From Haloferax mucosum ATCC BAA-1512 (GTDB lineage Archaea > Halobacteriota > Halobacteria > Halobacteriales > Haloferacaceae): DNA of 64,000 bases. The position numbers were made by a program, and so were the translations under genes. The notes under the pieces are model-generated. The model was not told the DNA's origin. It did no database searches and saw nothing but the letters and a program-made list of their open reading frames with translations. This document shows, piece after piece, positions 36,603-44,565 of the stretch. Positions within the stretch are counted from its first letter, which is position 1. Each line of letters starts with the position of its first letter. The DNA lies in the NCBI RefSeq assembly GCF_000337815.1, contig NZ_AOLN01000001.1, positions 248,001-312,000 on the forward strand. The letters are read 5' to 3'.

Positions 36603-36618
36603 TTTAGGCTGACCAAAG
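36603..36618 (+). promoter_or_regulatory. Upstream copy of DtxR-like operator
   Basis: TTTAGGctgaCCAAAG: same layout as the perfect palindrome 36 bp downstream, with one mismatch in the right arm. It lies just upstream of the probable TATA box (ATTAGAAAAC, 36619-36628). Confidence 0.6.
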
Positions 36619-36638
36619 ATTAGAAAACGACTTATGTG

Positions 36639-36654
36639 TTTAGGTGGGCCTAAA
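36639..36654 (+). promoter_or_regulatory. Perfect DtxR-like operator at the transcription start of the iron-binding protein gene
   Basis: TTTAGG-TGGG-CCTAAA, a perfect 6-bp inverted repeat with a 4-bp centre, three bases before the ATG at 36658. Sites of TTAGG...CCTAA shape are used by DtxR/IdeR/SirR-type metal-dependent repressors (established for the family). Binding here would cover the transcription start and block initiation when iron or manganese is plentiful (inference). Confidence 0.7.
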
Positions 36655-36657
36655 ACT

Positions 36658-37872
36658 ATGGACAAACGTTCATCGGGGCGGAAAACACTGACACGGCGCA
36701 ACTGTATGCGATATGGCGGGGCGGTCATCGGCGCTGGCTTGCTCGCCGGCTGTACGTCCGATTCCTCGGGAAGCGACGACGCGACCGAGACGGCCACGAC
36801 GACAGAGACAGAGACAGAGACGGACACGACGACGACCGCGGAGGCGGACGAGTCGTACACCGTGACGATGGCACCGGCAGGCGAGGTCACTTTCGAATCG
36901 GTTCCCGAGTCGTGGGTCGCCTACGACGGCGGCTACGCCGACATGGGCGTCGCACTCGGCGTCGGCGACAGGATGACCGGTATCGGCGGTGCAGGCCGAT
37001 ATTACAGCTACGTCTACGACGAACTCCCGGGCGTGAGCATCGACCGCGAGCAAATCGAGCAGAACCAACTCTCGGACGGCGACATGTCCAAGGAGATGTT
37101 CTACGAGCTGGACAACGATGTGCATCTGATGGACCCCGAGATGCTCGTCAACTGGTTCGGGTGGAAACAGGAGGACGTTGACGAGATTTCCAAGAACGTC
37201 GCTCCGTTCGTAGGCAACCTCAACTTCCGCCGCGAAGACGAGTGGCACGACTACCGGTACTACACGCTCTACGAGGCCTTCGAAAAGATGGCCGAAGTCT
37301 TCCAAGAACGAGAGCGGTACGAGGCGTTCAAGGAACTTCACGACGAGTTCATCGCCGACATCCAGACGAAACTCCCGCCGGCCGACGAGCGCCCTAACGT
37401 CCTTCTCGTCTACGCGGGAAGCGACCAACCCGAAGCGTTCTCGCCGTACCGCCTCAACGACAAGGGAACGAGCAAGAAACAGTGGCACGACCTCGGCGTC
37501 AGCGACGCGCTCGCCGGAACCGGCGTGAAAGGCCTGAGCACCACGGACCGCGGAAAAATCGACTACGAGACCATGCTCGAAATCGACCCCGACGTGATTC
37601 TCCTGCGCGCTCACGAACGCAAGTCGGCGACCGAGTTCCGCGACACCGTCCTCGACTTCATGCAGTCGCATCCGGTTGCGAGCGAACTCACCGCGGTCCA
37701 AAACGAGCGCGTCTACCGCGGTGGCTACCTCTATCAGGGACCGATTCAGAACCTGTTCTTGACCGAGCGCGGCGCACAGCAACTTTTCCCCGGCGTGTTC
37801 GGCGAAGTGACCGGCGACACCGAACTGTTCGACAGACAGCGGGTCGCAGACATCGTCACCGGGTCCTCCTGA
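36658..37872 (+). CDS. Iron(III)-chelate ABC transporter substrate-binding lipoprotein
   Basis: 404 aa. Twin-arginine-like leader (RKTLTRRNCMRYGG) with lipobox GLLAGC, then a Thr/Glu linker and a type III periplasmic-binding fold: YTVTMAPAGEVTFESVPESW, DMGVALGVGDRMTGIG, a long inter-lobe helix (LYEAFEKMAEVFQERERYEA), LLVYAGSDQPEAFSPYRLND and IDYETMLEIDPDVILLRAHE. The family binds siderophore- or heme-type iron. No permease or ATPase gene is adjacent. Behind twin DtxR-like operators, so probably iron-regulated; co-transcribed with the FAD protein 2 bp downstream. Confidence 0.88.
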   Translation: MDKRSSGRKTLTRRNCMRYGGAVIGAGLLAGCTSDSSGSDDATETATTTETETETDTTTTAEADESYTVTMAPAGEVTFESVPESWVAYDGGYADMGVALGVGDRMTGIGGAGRYYSYVYDELPGVSIDREQIEQNQLSDGDMSKEMFYELDNDVHLMDPEMLVNWFGWKQEDVDEISKNVAPFVGNLNFRREDEWHDYRYYTLYEAFEKMAEVFQERERYEAFKELHDEFIADIQTKLPPADERPNVLLVYAGSDQPEAFSPYRLNDKGTSKKQWHDLGVSDALAGTGVKGLSTTDRGKIDYETMLEIDPDVILLRAHERKSATEFRDTVLDFMQSHPVASELTAVQNERVYRGGYLYQGPIQNLFLTERGAQQLFPGVFGEVTGDTELFDRQRVADIVTGSS

Positions 37873-37874
37873 GA

Positions 37875-38774
37875 ATGACTGCAAACGAGAACCAGTCCAC
37901 GGCGGACGAGTACGACTACGACGTAGTCATCGTCGGCGGCGGTCCCGCGGGTTGTTCGGCGGGTGTGTTCACCGGCCGGTACGGTCTCGATACGGTCATC
38001 TTCGACCGCGGCCGCTCCTCGCTTCGACGGTGTGCGTACCTCGAAAACTACCTCGGGTTCCCGGCGGGAATCGACATCGACACGCTCTATGAGTTGATGC
38101 ACGACCACGCCGAAGAAGCCGGGTGCGAAATCGTCCCCGACCTCGTCGAAGCAGTCAGGCAGGCCGAGACGGGATATACCGTCACGACGCAGGAAGGCCG
38201 GACCGTCACCGCCGGACAGGTCGTCGCGGCGGCCAGATACGGCGGTGACTTCCTCAAACCGCTCGGCGACGACGAGATGTTCATCCAGTACGAGTACGAG
38301 GGTGAAGAACGCGAGCGATTCAACCGCGACTACCCCGGCGAAGACGGAGCCACGCCGTTCGACGGTCTGTACGTCGCGGCACCGGTGACCGGCATCAACG
38401 CGCAGGCGATTATCTCCGCCGGTCACGGCGCGCGAGTCGCTCGAACCGTCATCGCCGACTACCGCCACACACAGGGCTACCCCGAGGAAATCGCGGACCA
38501 CTGGGACTGGATGCGGCGCGAAGCGGAACTCGAAGGTGACCGCGACGACTGGCGCGAGTGGTTCGACGAGCGTGTCCCCGACGACGTTGCCCTCGACGAC
38601 GGCGAACGCCGCGACCTCCGCGAGGCCGCCATCGACCGGCGACTCTCGACGTATCTCTCCGAAGCGGACGTCGAAGCGCGAACCGAACGCGGCCACGAAC
38701 GACTCGCCGAACACCTCGATATCGACGCCAGAACCGACTCCGACGGGGCATCCGACTCCGATTCAGACGACTGA
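37875..38774 (+). CDS. Compact FAD-dependent oxidoreductase (thioredoxin reductase-like, NAD(P)H domain absent)
   Basis: 299 aa. Residues 15-115 carry the FAD Rossmann start DVVIVGGGPAGCSAGVFTGR and FDRGRSSLRRCAYLENYLGF; then VVAAARYGGDFLKPLG, and the C-terminal FAD motif FDGLYVAAPVTGINAQAIIS near 155-175. The segment between is only about 35 residues, so the NAD(P)H-binding domain and CxxC centre of thioredoxin reductase are missing. Residues 190-299 are a charged helical tail ending in Asp/Ser repeats. With the iron-binding lipoprotein 2 bp upstream, a ferric-chelate reductase or release role is inferred. Confidence 0.8.
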   Translation: MTANENQSTADEYDYDVVIVGGGPAGCSAGVFTGRYGLDTVIFDRGRSSLRRCAYLENYLGFPAGIDIDTLYELMHDHAEEAGCEIVPDLVEAVRQAETGYTVTTQEGRTVTAGQVVAAARYGGDFLKPLGDDEMFIQYEYEGEERERFNRDYPGEDGATPFDGLYVAAPVTGINAQAIISAGHGARVARTVIADYRHTQGYPEEIADHWDWMRREAELEGDRDDWREWFDERVPDDVALDDGERRDLREAAIDRRLSTYLSEADVEARTERGHERLAEHLDIDARTDSDGASDSDSDD

Positions 38775-38931
38775 CTTCGTCGGGTCACGGATTCAGACGC
38801 CGACGCCGACGACTGCCTCGACGCCGGCACCGACACCGACTCTGACTCCGACGCCAAACTGCCGTACGCTTCCCGCCGTCTCGGCGTCGAACGATTTTCG
38901 ATAGGAACTTACTCACTGCTCCGGCCCTCGT

Positions 38932-39879
38932 ATGCAGATAATGAGCACGCAGGACATCTCTCGCACGAAGGCGTGGGTGATGGCGTCGCGGCCGCAGACG
39001 CTCCCCGCGGCGGCCGCCCCCGTTCTCGTCGGCACCGCCGTCGCGGTGTCTGCCGACAAGTTCGCCGCGCTCCCCGCGTTTGCGGCCCTCGTCGGGGCGC
39101 TTCTCATCCAAATCGGGACCAACTTCGCCAACGACTACTACGACGCGGTTCAGGGCGCTGACACCGAGGCCAGAGAGGGCTTCACGCGCGTCACGGCGGG
39201 CGGACTCATCCCGCCGTCAGCGGTCAAACGCGCCATGTACCTCACGTTCGCCGCCGCCATCCTCCTCGGCACGTATCTCGTCTACGTCGGCGGCGTGCCC
39301 ATCCTCGTTATCGGACTGCTGTCGGTCGCTTCCGGCATCGCCTACACCGGGGGTCCGTACCCGCTCGGCTACCACGGTCTCGGCGATCTGTTCGTCTTCG
39401 TCTTCTTTGGACTCGTCGCCGTCGTCGGGACGTTCTACGTGCAGGCCGCACACATCGTCGCCGAGCCGTTCACGGTCGGGATTCCGGAGGGAACCATCAC
39501 TCTCGTCGCCGTCCTCGCCAGCCTCCCGATTGCGGCGCTTTCGACCAACATCCTCGTCGTCAACAACATCCGAGACAAGGAAGAAGACGCGACGACGGGA
39601 AAGCGAACGCTCGCGGTCCGATTCGGCTACGGCGTCGCTCGCGGTGAGTATCTTGCGATGCTCGCGCTCGCCTACGCGGTACCGTTCTATCTCTGGACGC
39701 GCGCTGGGTTCGAGTGGTTCGTCCTCCTGCCGCTCCTCTCGATGCCCGTCGCGGCTCGTATCGCACAGACCGTCGTGACAGAAACGAAGGGCGCGAAGCT
39801 CAACCCGGCGCTCGAAGACACCGGAAAGCTCCTCGCGCTCTACGCCGTCCTCTTTTCGGTCGGAGTCGTCCTCGCATAA
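38932..39879 (+). CDS. menA: 1,4-dihydroxy-2-naphthoate polyprenyltransferase
   Basis: 315 aa, about nine membrane helices, UbiA family. Attaches the prenyl chain to DHNA. First Asp-rich motif NFANDYYDAVQGAD near 65-80 and second VVNNIRDKEEDATTGKRTLAV near 200-220, both Mg-diphosphate sites. Start 38932 or, equally possible, the in-frame ATG at 38941. Its stop overlaps menC (TAATG), so translation is coupled. Confidence 0.95.
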   Translation: MQIMSTQDISRTKAWVMASRPQTLPAAAAPVLVGTAVAVSADKFAALPAFAALVGALLIQIGTNFANDYYDAVQGADTEAREGFTRVTAGGLIPPSAVKRAMYLTFAAAILLGTYLVYVGGVPILVIGLLSVASGIAYTGGPYPLGYHGLGDLFVFVFFGLVAVVGTFYVQAAHIVAEPFTVGIPEGTITLVAVLASLPIAALSTNILVVNNIRDKEEDATTGKRTLAVRFGYGVARGEYLAMLALAYAVPFYLWTRAGFEWFVLLPLLSMPVAARIAQTVVTETKGAKLNPALEDTGKLLALYAVLFSVGVVLA

Positions 39880-40907
39880 TGGACGTTCGAATCCGCCCGT
39901 TCGCGGTCGAACTCCGACACCCGCTCGCCACCGCAACGGGCGACATCGAGCGCCGCGAGGGATTTCTCGTCGCGGTCGATATCGCAGGGACGACGGGTAT
40001 CGGTGAGGCGACACCGCTTCCGGGCTGGACCGAATCACGCGCCGAGTGCCGAGACGCTCTCGACGCGGTTTCGGACCCGGCGCTCGCGCTCGAATCCGGC
40101 GACCTTGACGACACACCGGCCGCCAGACACGCCGTCTCGCTCGCCCTCGCCGATGCCCGCGCCCGCGCCGCGGACCGCCCGCTCGCGGCGACACTAGACA
40201 CCAGTTCGCACACCTCGCTTCCGGTGAATGCGACGGTCGGAGACGCCGGAGCCGACGAGACCGTCGAAGCGGCGAAAACGGCCGTCTCGGAGGGATACGA
40301 GTGCATCAAGCTGAAGGTCGGGGCGCGGAATCCGGCGGCAGACGCGGCTCGAATCCGAGCGGTTCGTGACGCCGTCGGTCCCGACGTGTCGATTCGGGCC
40401 GACGCGAACGCCTCGTGGGACCGCTGGACCGCAGACCGATTTCTCGACGCCGTCGCCGACATCGGTCTCGAATACCTCGAACAACCGCTTGCGGCCGAGG
40501 AACTCGACGGCCACGCGGTCCTCAGACGCCTCCACGATACGCCTATCGCGCTCGACGAGTCGCTCGCCGCGGTCTCACCGGCGCGCGCCATCGCGTCGAA
40601 CGCGGCCGACGTGCTCGTCTGCAAGCCGATGGCGCTCGGCGGTCCCGACCGCGTCCGCGACGTGGCCACGCGCGCCCGAGACGCGGCCGTCGGTGTCGTC
40701 GTGACGACGACCATCGACGCCGTCGTCGGCCGACTCGGCGCACTCCACGTCGCCGCATCGCTCCCCGGCGACCGCGCCCACGGGCTAGCCACCGCCTCGT
40801 TTCTCGATGGCGACCTCGCGGCTGACCCCGCGCCAGTTCGGGACGGGACGATGCGCGTCCCCGAGGCTCCCGGTCTCGGCATCGACGTGGCCGACTGCTT
40901 CGACTGA
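39879..40907 (+). CDS. menC: o-Succinylbenzoate synthase
   Basis: 342 aa, enolase superfamily. Dehydrates SHCHC to o-succinylbenzoate. Catalytic KxK in CIKLKVGARN near 150, metal ligands in SIRADANASW (Asp), EYLEQPLAAEE (Glu) and IALDES (Asp), and the second Lys in VLVCKPMALGG. Capping domain 1-105. Co-translated with menA although it acts earlier in the pathway. Confidence 0.94.
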   Translation: MDVRIRPFAVELRHPLATATGDIERREGFLVAVDIAGTTGIGEATPLPGWTESRAECRDALDAVSDPALALESGDLDDTPAARHAVSLALADARARAADRPLAATLDTSSHTSLPVNATVGDAGADETVEAAKTAVSEGYECIKLKVGARNPAADAARIRAVRDAVGPDVSIRADANASWDRWTADRFLDAVADIGLEYLEQPLAAEELDGHAVLRRLHDTPIALDESLAAVSPARAIASNAADVLVCKPMALGGPDRVRDVATRARDAAVGVVVTTTIDAVVGRLGALHVAASLPGDRAHGLATASFLDGDLAADPAPVRDGTMRVPEAPGLGIDVADCFD

Positions 40908-40978
40908 GGTGTCTTCTCGGCCGGTTCAACTCTCCACTGACCAAACGTTTTTCACGATTCTGCACGTCCACGTCGAGG

Positions 40979-41782
40979 ATGACCGAGGTCGAACTCGATT
41001 CCGATGCAGTACGACTCGATATCGACGCCGGCGTCGCCACGGTGACGCTCGACGCCCCGGAGACGCGAAATGCACTGACCGTTGACGTGACGGCCGGGGT
41101 GCGCGAGGCGCTGTCGTCGCTCCCGGACGACGCCAGATGCGTCGTGTTCCGCGGGAGCGAGGGTGTGTTCTGCGCCGGCGGCGACGTGAACGCCATGATG
41201 GAACTTCAGGCCGACGCGATGTCGCTTCCCGACGCTGTGGACCACATCGTCCACGACACCGCCGACTGCGTCCGTCGCGTGTACGAGTGCGACCTCCCGA
41301 CTGTCGCGGCTATCGACGGCGCGGCCGTCGGCGCGGGAGCCTCGCTCGCAATCGCTTGCGACCTCCAACTGCTCAGCGAGGATTCCCACATCGGATTCGG
41401 CTTCCGTCGTGTCGGTCTCGCAGTCGATTCGGGACTGTCGTACCTGCTTCCTCGACTCGTCGGGCGAAATGTGGCGATGGAACTCGTCTATACCGGCGAA
41501 CTGCTCGGTCCCGACCGGGCGCTCGAACTCGGCGTCGTGAACCGCGTCGCCCCGGCCGACGAGTTCGAAGCCGAACTGGACGAGTTGACGGCGCGAATCA
41601 CGAGCGGGCCGACGAAGGCGCTCACCGCCTCCAAGCGTCTGCTTCGCCGACCCGACGACTCTATCGAGGCGGCTATCGAACACGAGGCGGCGGCACAAGC
41701 CGTCATCTTCGAGACGGAAGACCACGCCGAGGGCGTCGAATCGTTCATGGCTCGGCGCGAACCGGAGTTCGAAGGCCGTTAA
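40979..41782 (+). CDS. Enoyl-CoA hydratase/isomerase family protein (PaaG-like)
   Basis: 267 aa crotonase fold. Oxyanion-hole loops FCAGGDVNAM and IDGAAVGAGASLAIACDLQL. The two catalytic Glu of classical hydratases are replaced: Ser in GASLA, and GLAVDSGLSYLLPRLVG where PaaG-type isomerases use Asp. So an isomerase or another crotonase activity is more likely than plain hydration. Acts on an acyl-CoA; pathway unknown. 71 bp behind menC, perhaps with its own promoter. Confidence 0.87.
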   Translation: MTEVELDSDAVRLDIDAGVATVTLDAPETRNALTVDVTAGVREALSSLPDDARCVVFRGSEGVFCAGGDVNAMMELQADAMSLPDAVDHIVHDTADCVRRVYECDLPTVAAIDGAAVGAGASLAIACDLQLLSEDSHIGFGFRRVGLAVDSGLSYLLPRLVGRNVAMELVYTGELLGPDRALELGVVNRVAPADEFEAELDELTARITSGPTKALTASKRLLRRPDDSIEAAIEHEAAAQAVIFETEDHAEGVESFMARREPEFEGR

Positions 41783-41887
41783 GAACGCTCCCGTCCAGTG
41801 CGTTGCACTCAACGCGTCAGCGGCCAATTAGTCACTCTGGTTTCCGTGAGCGCAGACTACTTGGCCGACTCCCGAGTTGAAGCTGAC

Positions 41888-42613
41888 ATGAGTACGGTCC
41901 CCACCGTCACGGTCTGGAACGAGTTCCGACACGAGAAAGAAAACGACGACGTCGCCGTAATCTACCCCGACGGCATCCACGAGACCATCGCCGATGGTCT
42001 CCGCGATGTGGGCTACGACGTGCACACTGCGACGCTCGACGAACCCGAACACGGACTCACCGAGTCGGTCCTCGACGAGACGGACGTGCTAGCGTGGTGG
42101 GGACACAAAGCCCACGACGAAGTCGATGACGAGATTGTCGAGCGCGTCGCCGGGCGCGTCCGCGACGGGATGGGCTTCGTCGTCCTCCATTCGGGCCACT
42201 ACTCCAAGCCCTTCAAGCGCCTGATGGGCACGACGTGTTCGCTCAAGTGGCGCGAAGCGGGCGAAACAGAACGCGTCTGGACCGTCGAACCCGGCCACCC
42301 TATCGCCGATGGACTTCCCGAATCGTTCGAGGTGCCCAGAGCCGAGATGTACGGCGAGCGGTTCGACGTTCCCGCGCCGGACGAACTCGTGTTCCTCTCG
42401 TGGTTCGAAGGCGGCGAAGTGTTCCGAAGCGGCTGTTGCTACACGCGTGGAAAGGGCCGAATCTTCTACTTCCGGCCGGGTCACGAGACGTACCCTATCT
42501 ACGAGCAACCAGAGATTCGGACCGTCCTCGTAAACGCCGTCGATTGGGCGGCACCCGGAGACGGACCGGACCCGTACTTCGGAAACTCGGACCCGCTCGA
42601 AGACCTCGAATAG
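41888..42613 (+). CDS. ThuA domain protein
   Basis: 241 aa. Class I glutamine amidotransferase-like ThuA fold: [71 protein letters not shown] and [20 protein letters not shown]. ThuA (trehalose utilisation) proteins process keto-sugars. ATG at 41888 chosen where the conserved [10 protein letters not shown] begins. A truncated SDR gene follows 30 bp downstream, so this was probably a sugar-oxidation operon. Confidence 0.9.
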   Translation: MSTVPTVTVWNEFRHEKENDDVAVIYPDGIHETIADGLRDVGYDVHTATLDEPEHGLTESVLDETDVLAWWGHKAHDEVDDEIVERVAGRVRDGMGFVVLHSGHYSKPFKRLMGTTCSLKWREAGETERVWTVEPGHPIADGLPESFEVPRAEMYGERFDVPAPDELVFLSWFEGGEVFRSGCCYTRGKGRIFYFRPGHETYPIYEQPEIRTVLVNAVDWAAPGDGPDPYFGNSDPLEDLE

Positions 42614-42642
42614 GGACGCGCGAGCCGCCTCGAATCGAGCTC

Positions 42643-42933
42643 TACGCGGCGAAACACGGCGTTATCGGACTGACTCGCTCGGCCGCGCTCGAAGTAGCAA
42701 CCGAGAACGTTCGCGTCAACGCCGTCTGTCCGGGCGTCATCGAGACGCCGATGGTCGAGCGCGTCGTCGGCGATGACGAAGCGGTGCAGGAGGGACTCCT
42801 CGCCGCCGAGCCAATCGGGCGCATCGGGAAACCCGAGGAAATCGCAAGCACCGTCGTCTACCTCTGCTCTGACGACGCGTCGTTCGTCACCGGCCACCCG
42901 ATGGTCGTCGATGGCGGCTACGTCGTCCCGTGA
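42643..42933 (+). pseudogene. Short-chain dehydrogenase (SDR) remnant, N-terminal two thirds missing
   Basis: 96 codons in frame to TGA, encoding YAAKHGVIGLTRSAALEVAT, VRVNAVCPGVIETPM and DASFVTGHPMVVDGGYV: the last 96 of about 250 residues of a classical SDR. The NAD-binding Rossmann half and the catalytic Ser are absent. The Y-x-x-x-K active-site motif is one residue short (Y-A-A-K). Upstream in the same frame the translation is non-coding in style and reads back through thuA. Likely a deletion relic. Confidence 0.8.
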
Positions 42934-43085
42934 GCGTTCCGTAACGGCCGTGACCATCCGAGAACGCTCTGAACGCCTCATCTTTTGCGCTCCTAACCAC
43001 TGCGAATCGGCGTGAGTCGTCGGCGTGAGCGCGTCGCCGAGAAACGCCGAGTGCAATAAGTACCCACAGTTCTCAGTGTTCTAAC

Positions 43086-43199
43086 ATGGCACAACCGACG
43101 AGTGGACAGCGGCGACTCATGTTCGTCCTGTTCGCGGTTGCAACGCTGGTCTTCCTCCTCGGAATCGTCGTTATCGGATACCTCTCGGGCGCGATTTAA
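43086..43199 (+). CDS. 37-aa single-helix membrane protein
   Basis: Encodes MAQPTSGQRRLMFVLFAVAT and continues LVFLLGIVVIGYLSGAI: a short polar N-terminus with RR, then one strong membrane helix to the end. AATAAGTA at 43055-43062 lies 24-31 bp upstream, giving a leaderless start. The pattern of a positive patch followed by a helix is that of a real small membrane protein. Function unknown. Confidence 0.72.
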   Translation: MAQPTSGQRRLMFVLFAVATLVFLLGIVVIGYLSGAI

Positions 43200-43230
43200 C
43201 GTCTCGTTTGGTCTCTCGGCTGTCGAACGA

Positions 43231-44106
43231 TTAGCGAGTCGCGTCGTCCGGGCGGAACGTCTTTCCGCGCTTGCTGTCGGCGGTCATGCGGCGGAGCGTC
43301 GCCGCCGCGTTGCTCGCATCGTAGCCGAACAGCACGTCTTCGGCGTACTCGTCTGCGACCTCAACCGCGTGAATGAGGTCGTCTACATCGACGTTCACGG
43401 CGTACAGTTCGAGCGACAGCGAGACGTCGTAGGGGGCTAACAGGGAGACGAAGCCTCGTGCGATGGTTTCCAACCAGTAGGTCGTTCCGTAGTGGGTGTC
43501 GTACAGCGGGACGACGAACTCATCGACGTGCGCCGAGAGCGCTTCGATGTCGAGACCGGCGCGTCGATAGAGGTGGCCCGGATACGGGTCGGGATAGAGC
43601 GTGAGAGAGACGCGCCCGGGGATGTGCTCTGCGGCCTCGGCCACGAAGTCGGTGATGACTGCCGCGCGCCACTCGAACCACGCGTCTTCGTCGTCGGTGT
43701 CGCGGTCGTGTTCGTCCGCCCACGCCTCGAACTGGGTCGTACAACGCTCACACCGGCAGTATTCGTCGCGGGGGAAACCAACGTCGTCGAGTCGAACGTC
43801 GCCGTTTTCGGCGGCCGCATCGTCGATGATTTCGAGCAGGCCCGCGCGGTACTTCTCGTTCGTCGGGCAGATGTAGGCCCAATCAAAGTAGGTTCGGTCC
43901 CGCGTCGCCAGGTTGCCTTCGTCATCGACCGGGACGAGAGTCGGGTCCTCGTTCGCGGCGGCGGTGTCGCCGAAACACGAAATCATGTTCACGGCGTTCG
44001 GAAGCGGTGCGGCCGCCCGGCCGGTCACGTCTTTGACCTCGTAGAAGCCGCGGTCGAACTCGGGCCAGTCGATTTCCTCTGCGTTGCGCGTGACGACCCC
44101 GTACAT
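43231..44106 (-). CDS. Conserved hypothetical protein with CxxC, TIM-barrel/glycosidase-like
   Basis: 291 aa, soluble, acidic. Strand-loop pattern typical of a TIM barrel: YGVVTRNAEEIDWPEFD, FDWAYICPTNEKYRAGLLEI, GFPRDEYCRCERCTTQFEAW (C-x2-C within CRCERC), RVSLTLYPDPYPGHLYRRAG, EFVVPLYDTHYGTTYWLETI, VSLSLELYAVNVDVDDLIHA and VLFGYDASN. Proteins with a 'C-RC--C' after a D-x-x-C loop are often annotated as putative glycoside-hydrolase-like. Enzymatic role not proved. Start at 44106 (MYGVVTRN). Confidence 0.65.
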   Translation of the reverse strand: MYGVVTRNAEEIDWPEFDRGFYEVKDVTGRAAAPLPNAVNMISCFGDTAAANEDPTLVPVDDEGNLATRDRTYFDWAYICPTNEKYRAGLLEIIDDAAAENGDVRLDDVGFPRDEYCRCERCTTQFEAWADEHDRDTDDEDAWFEWRAAVITDFVAEAAEHIPGRVSLTLYPDPYPGHLYRRAGLDIEALSAHVDEFVVPLYDTHYGTTYWLETIARGFVSLLAPYDVSLSLELYAVNVDVDDLIHAVEVADEYAEDVLFGYDASNAAATLRRMTADSKRGKTFRPDDATR

Positions 44107-44286
44107 ATCCGCGGGTTCGCGCGGACGCCGGGTAAGTGGTTCGTTCTCGGCGCTCACGGGACGCGACGGCCGGCGGTTTCGGTCTGACTCGGCCAGAGAC
44201 GGACACACAGCTCACAGCGACACGCCGTACTCACGCGGCAAATAGAAACCAACCCGGTCGGAGGAGACCGAGTTACAGACGGGAAG

Positions 44287-44391
44287 TTACTCTTCGATCT
44301 CGACTTCGACGGTCTCTCCGTCGCCGGAGAAGACGGTGTAAACGAGTGCGACGAGTGCCAGTACCAAGACGAGTTTCGCCTTTTTGGACAT
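44287..44391 (-). CDS. 34-aa single-helix membrane protein
   Basis: Encodes MSKKAKLVLVLALVALVYTV followed by FSGDGETVEVEIEE: basic start, one membrane helix, and a short acidic end. The clean alternation of the basic N-terminus, hydrophobic core and acidic tail and the normal stop support a real gene. It is too short for ordinary ORF callers. Function unknown. Confidence 0.72.
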   Translation of the reverse strand: MSKKAKLVLVLALVALVYTVFSGDGETVEVEIEE

Positions 44392-44565
44392 ACTGACGCC
44401 TACGACGGCACGACACTAATTGATTACGACATGATGACGACACGAGGAGTGCTGTTTCTGACACGCGACACGATTGATTGTGTTTCGAATTCGGGTACTC
44501 GTTCACAGAAGCATTATCACTATGGAAGATAATCACTAACACGCACAAGTCGTGCCTGATTTCGG

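Noticed and set aside
39217-40194. 325-codon minus-strand frame opposite menA and menC
   Set aside because: Arg-rich shadow; menA and menC have full motifs in the plus frames.
42235-42933. 232-codon frame that would make the SDR remnant a full gene
   Set aside because: Its first 136 codons overlap thuA in another frame and have Arg-rich non-coding composition; only the last 96 codons have SDR similarity.
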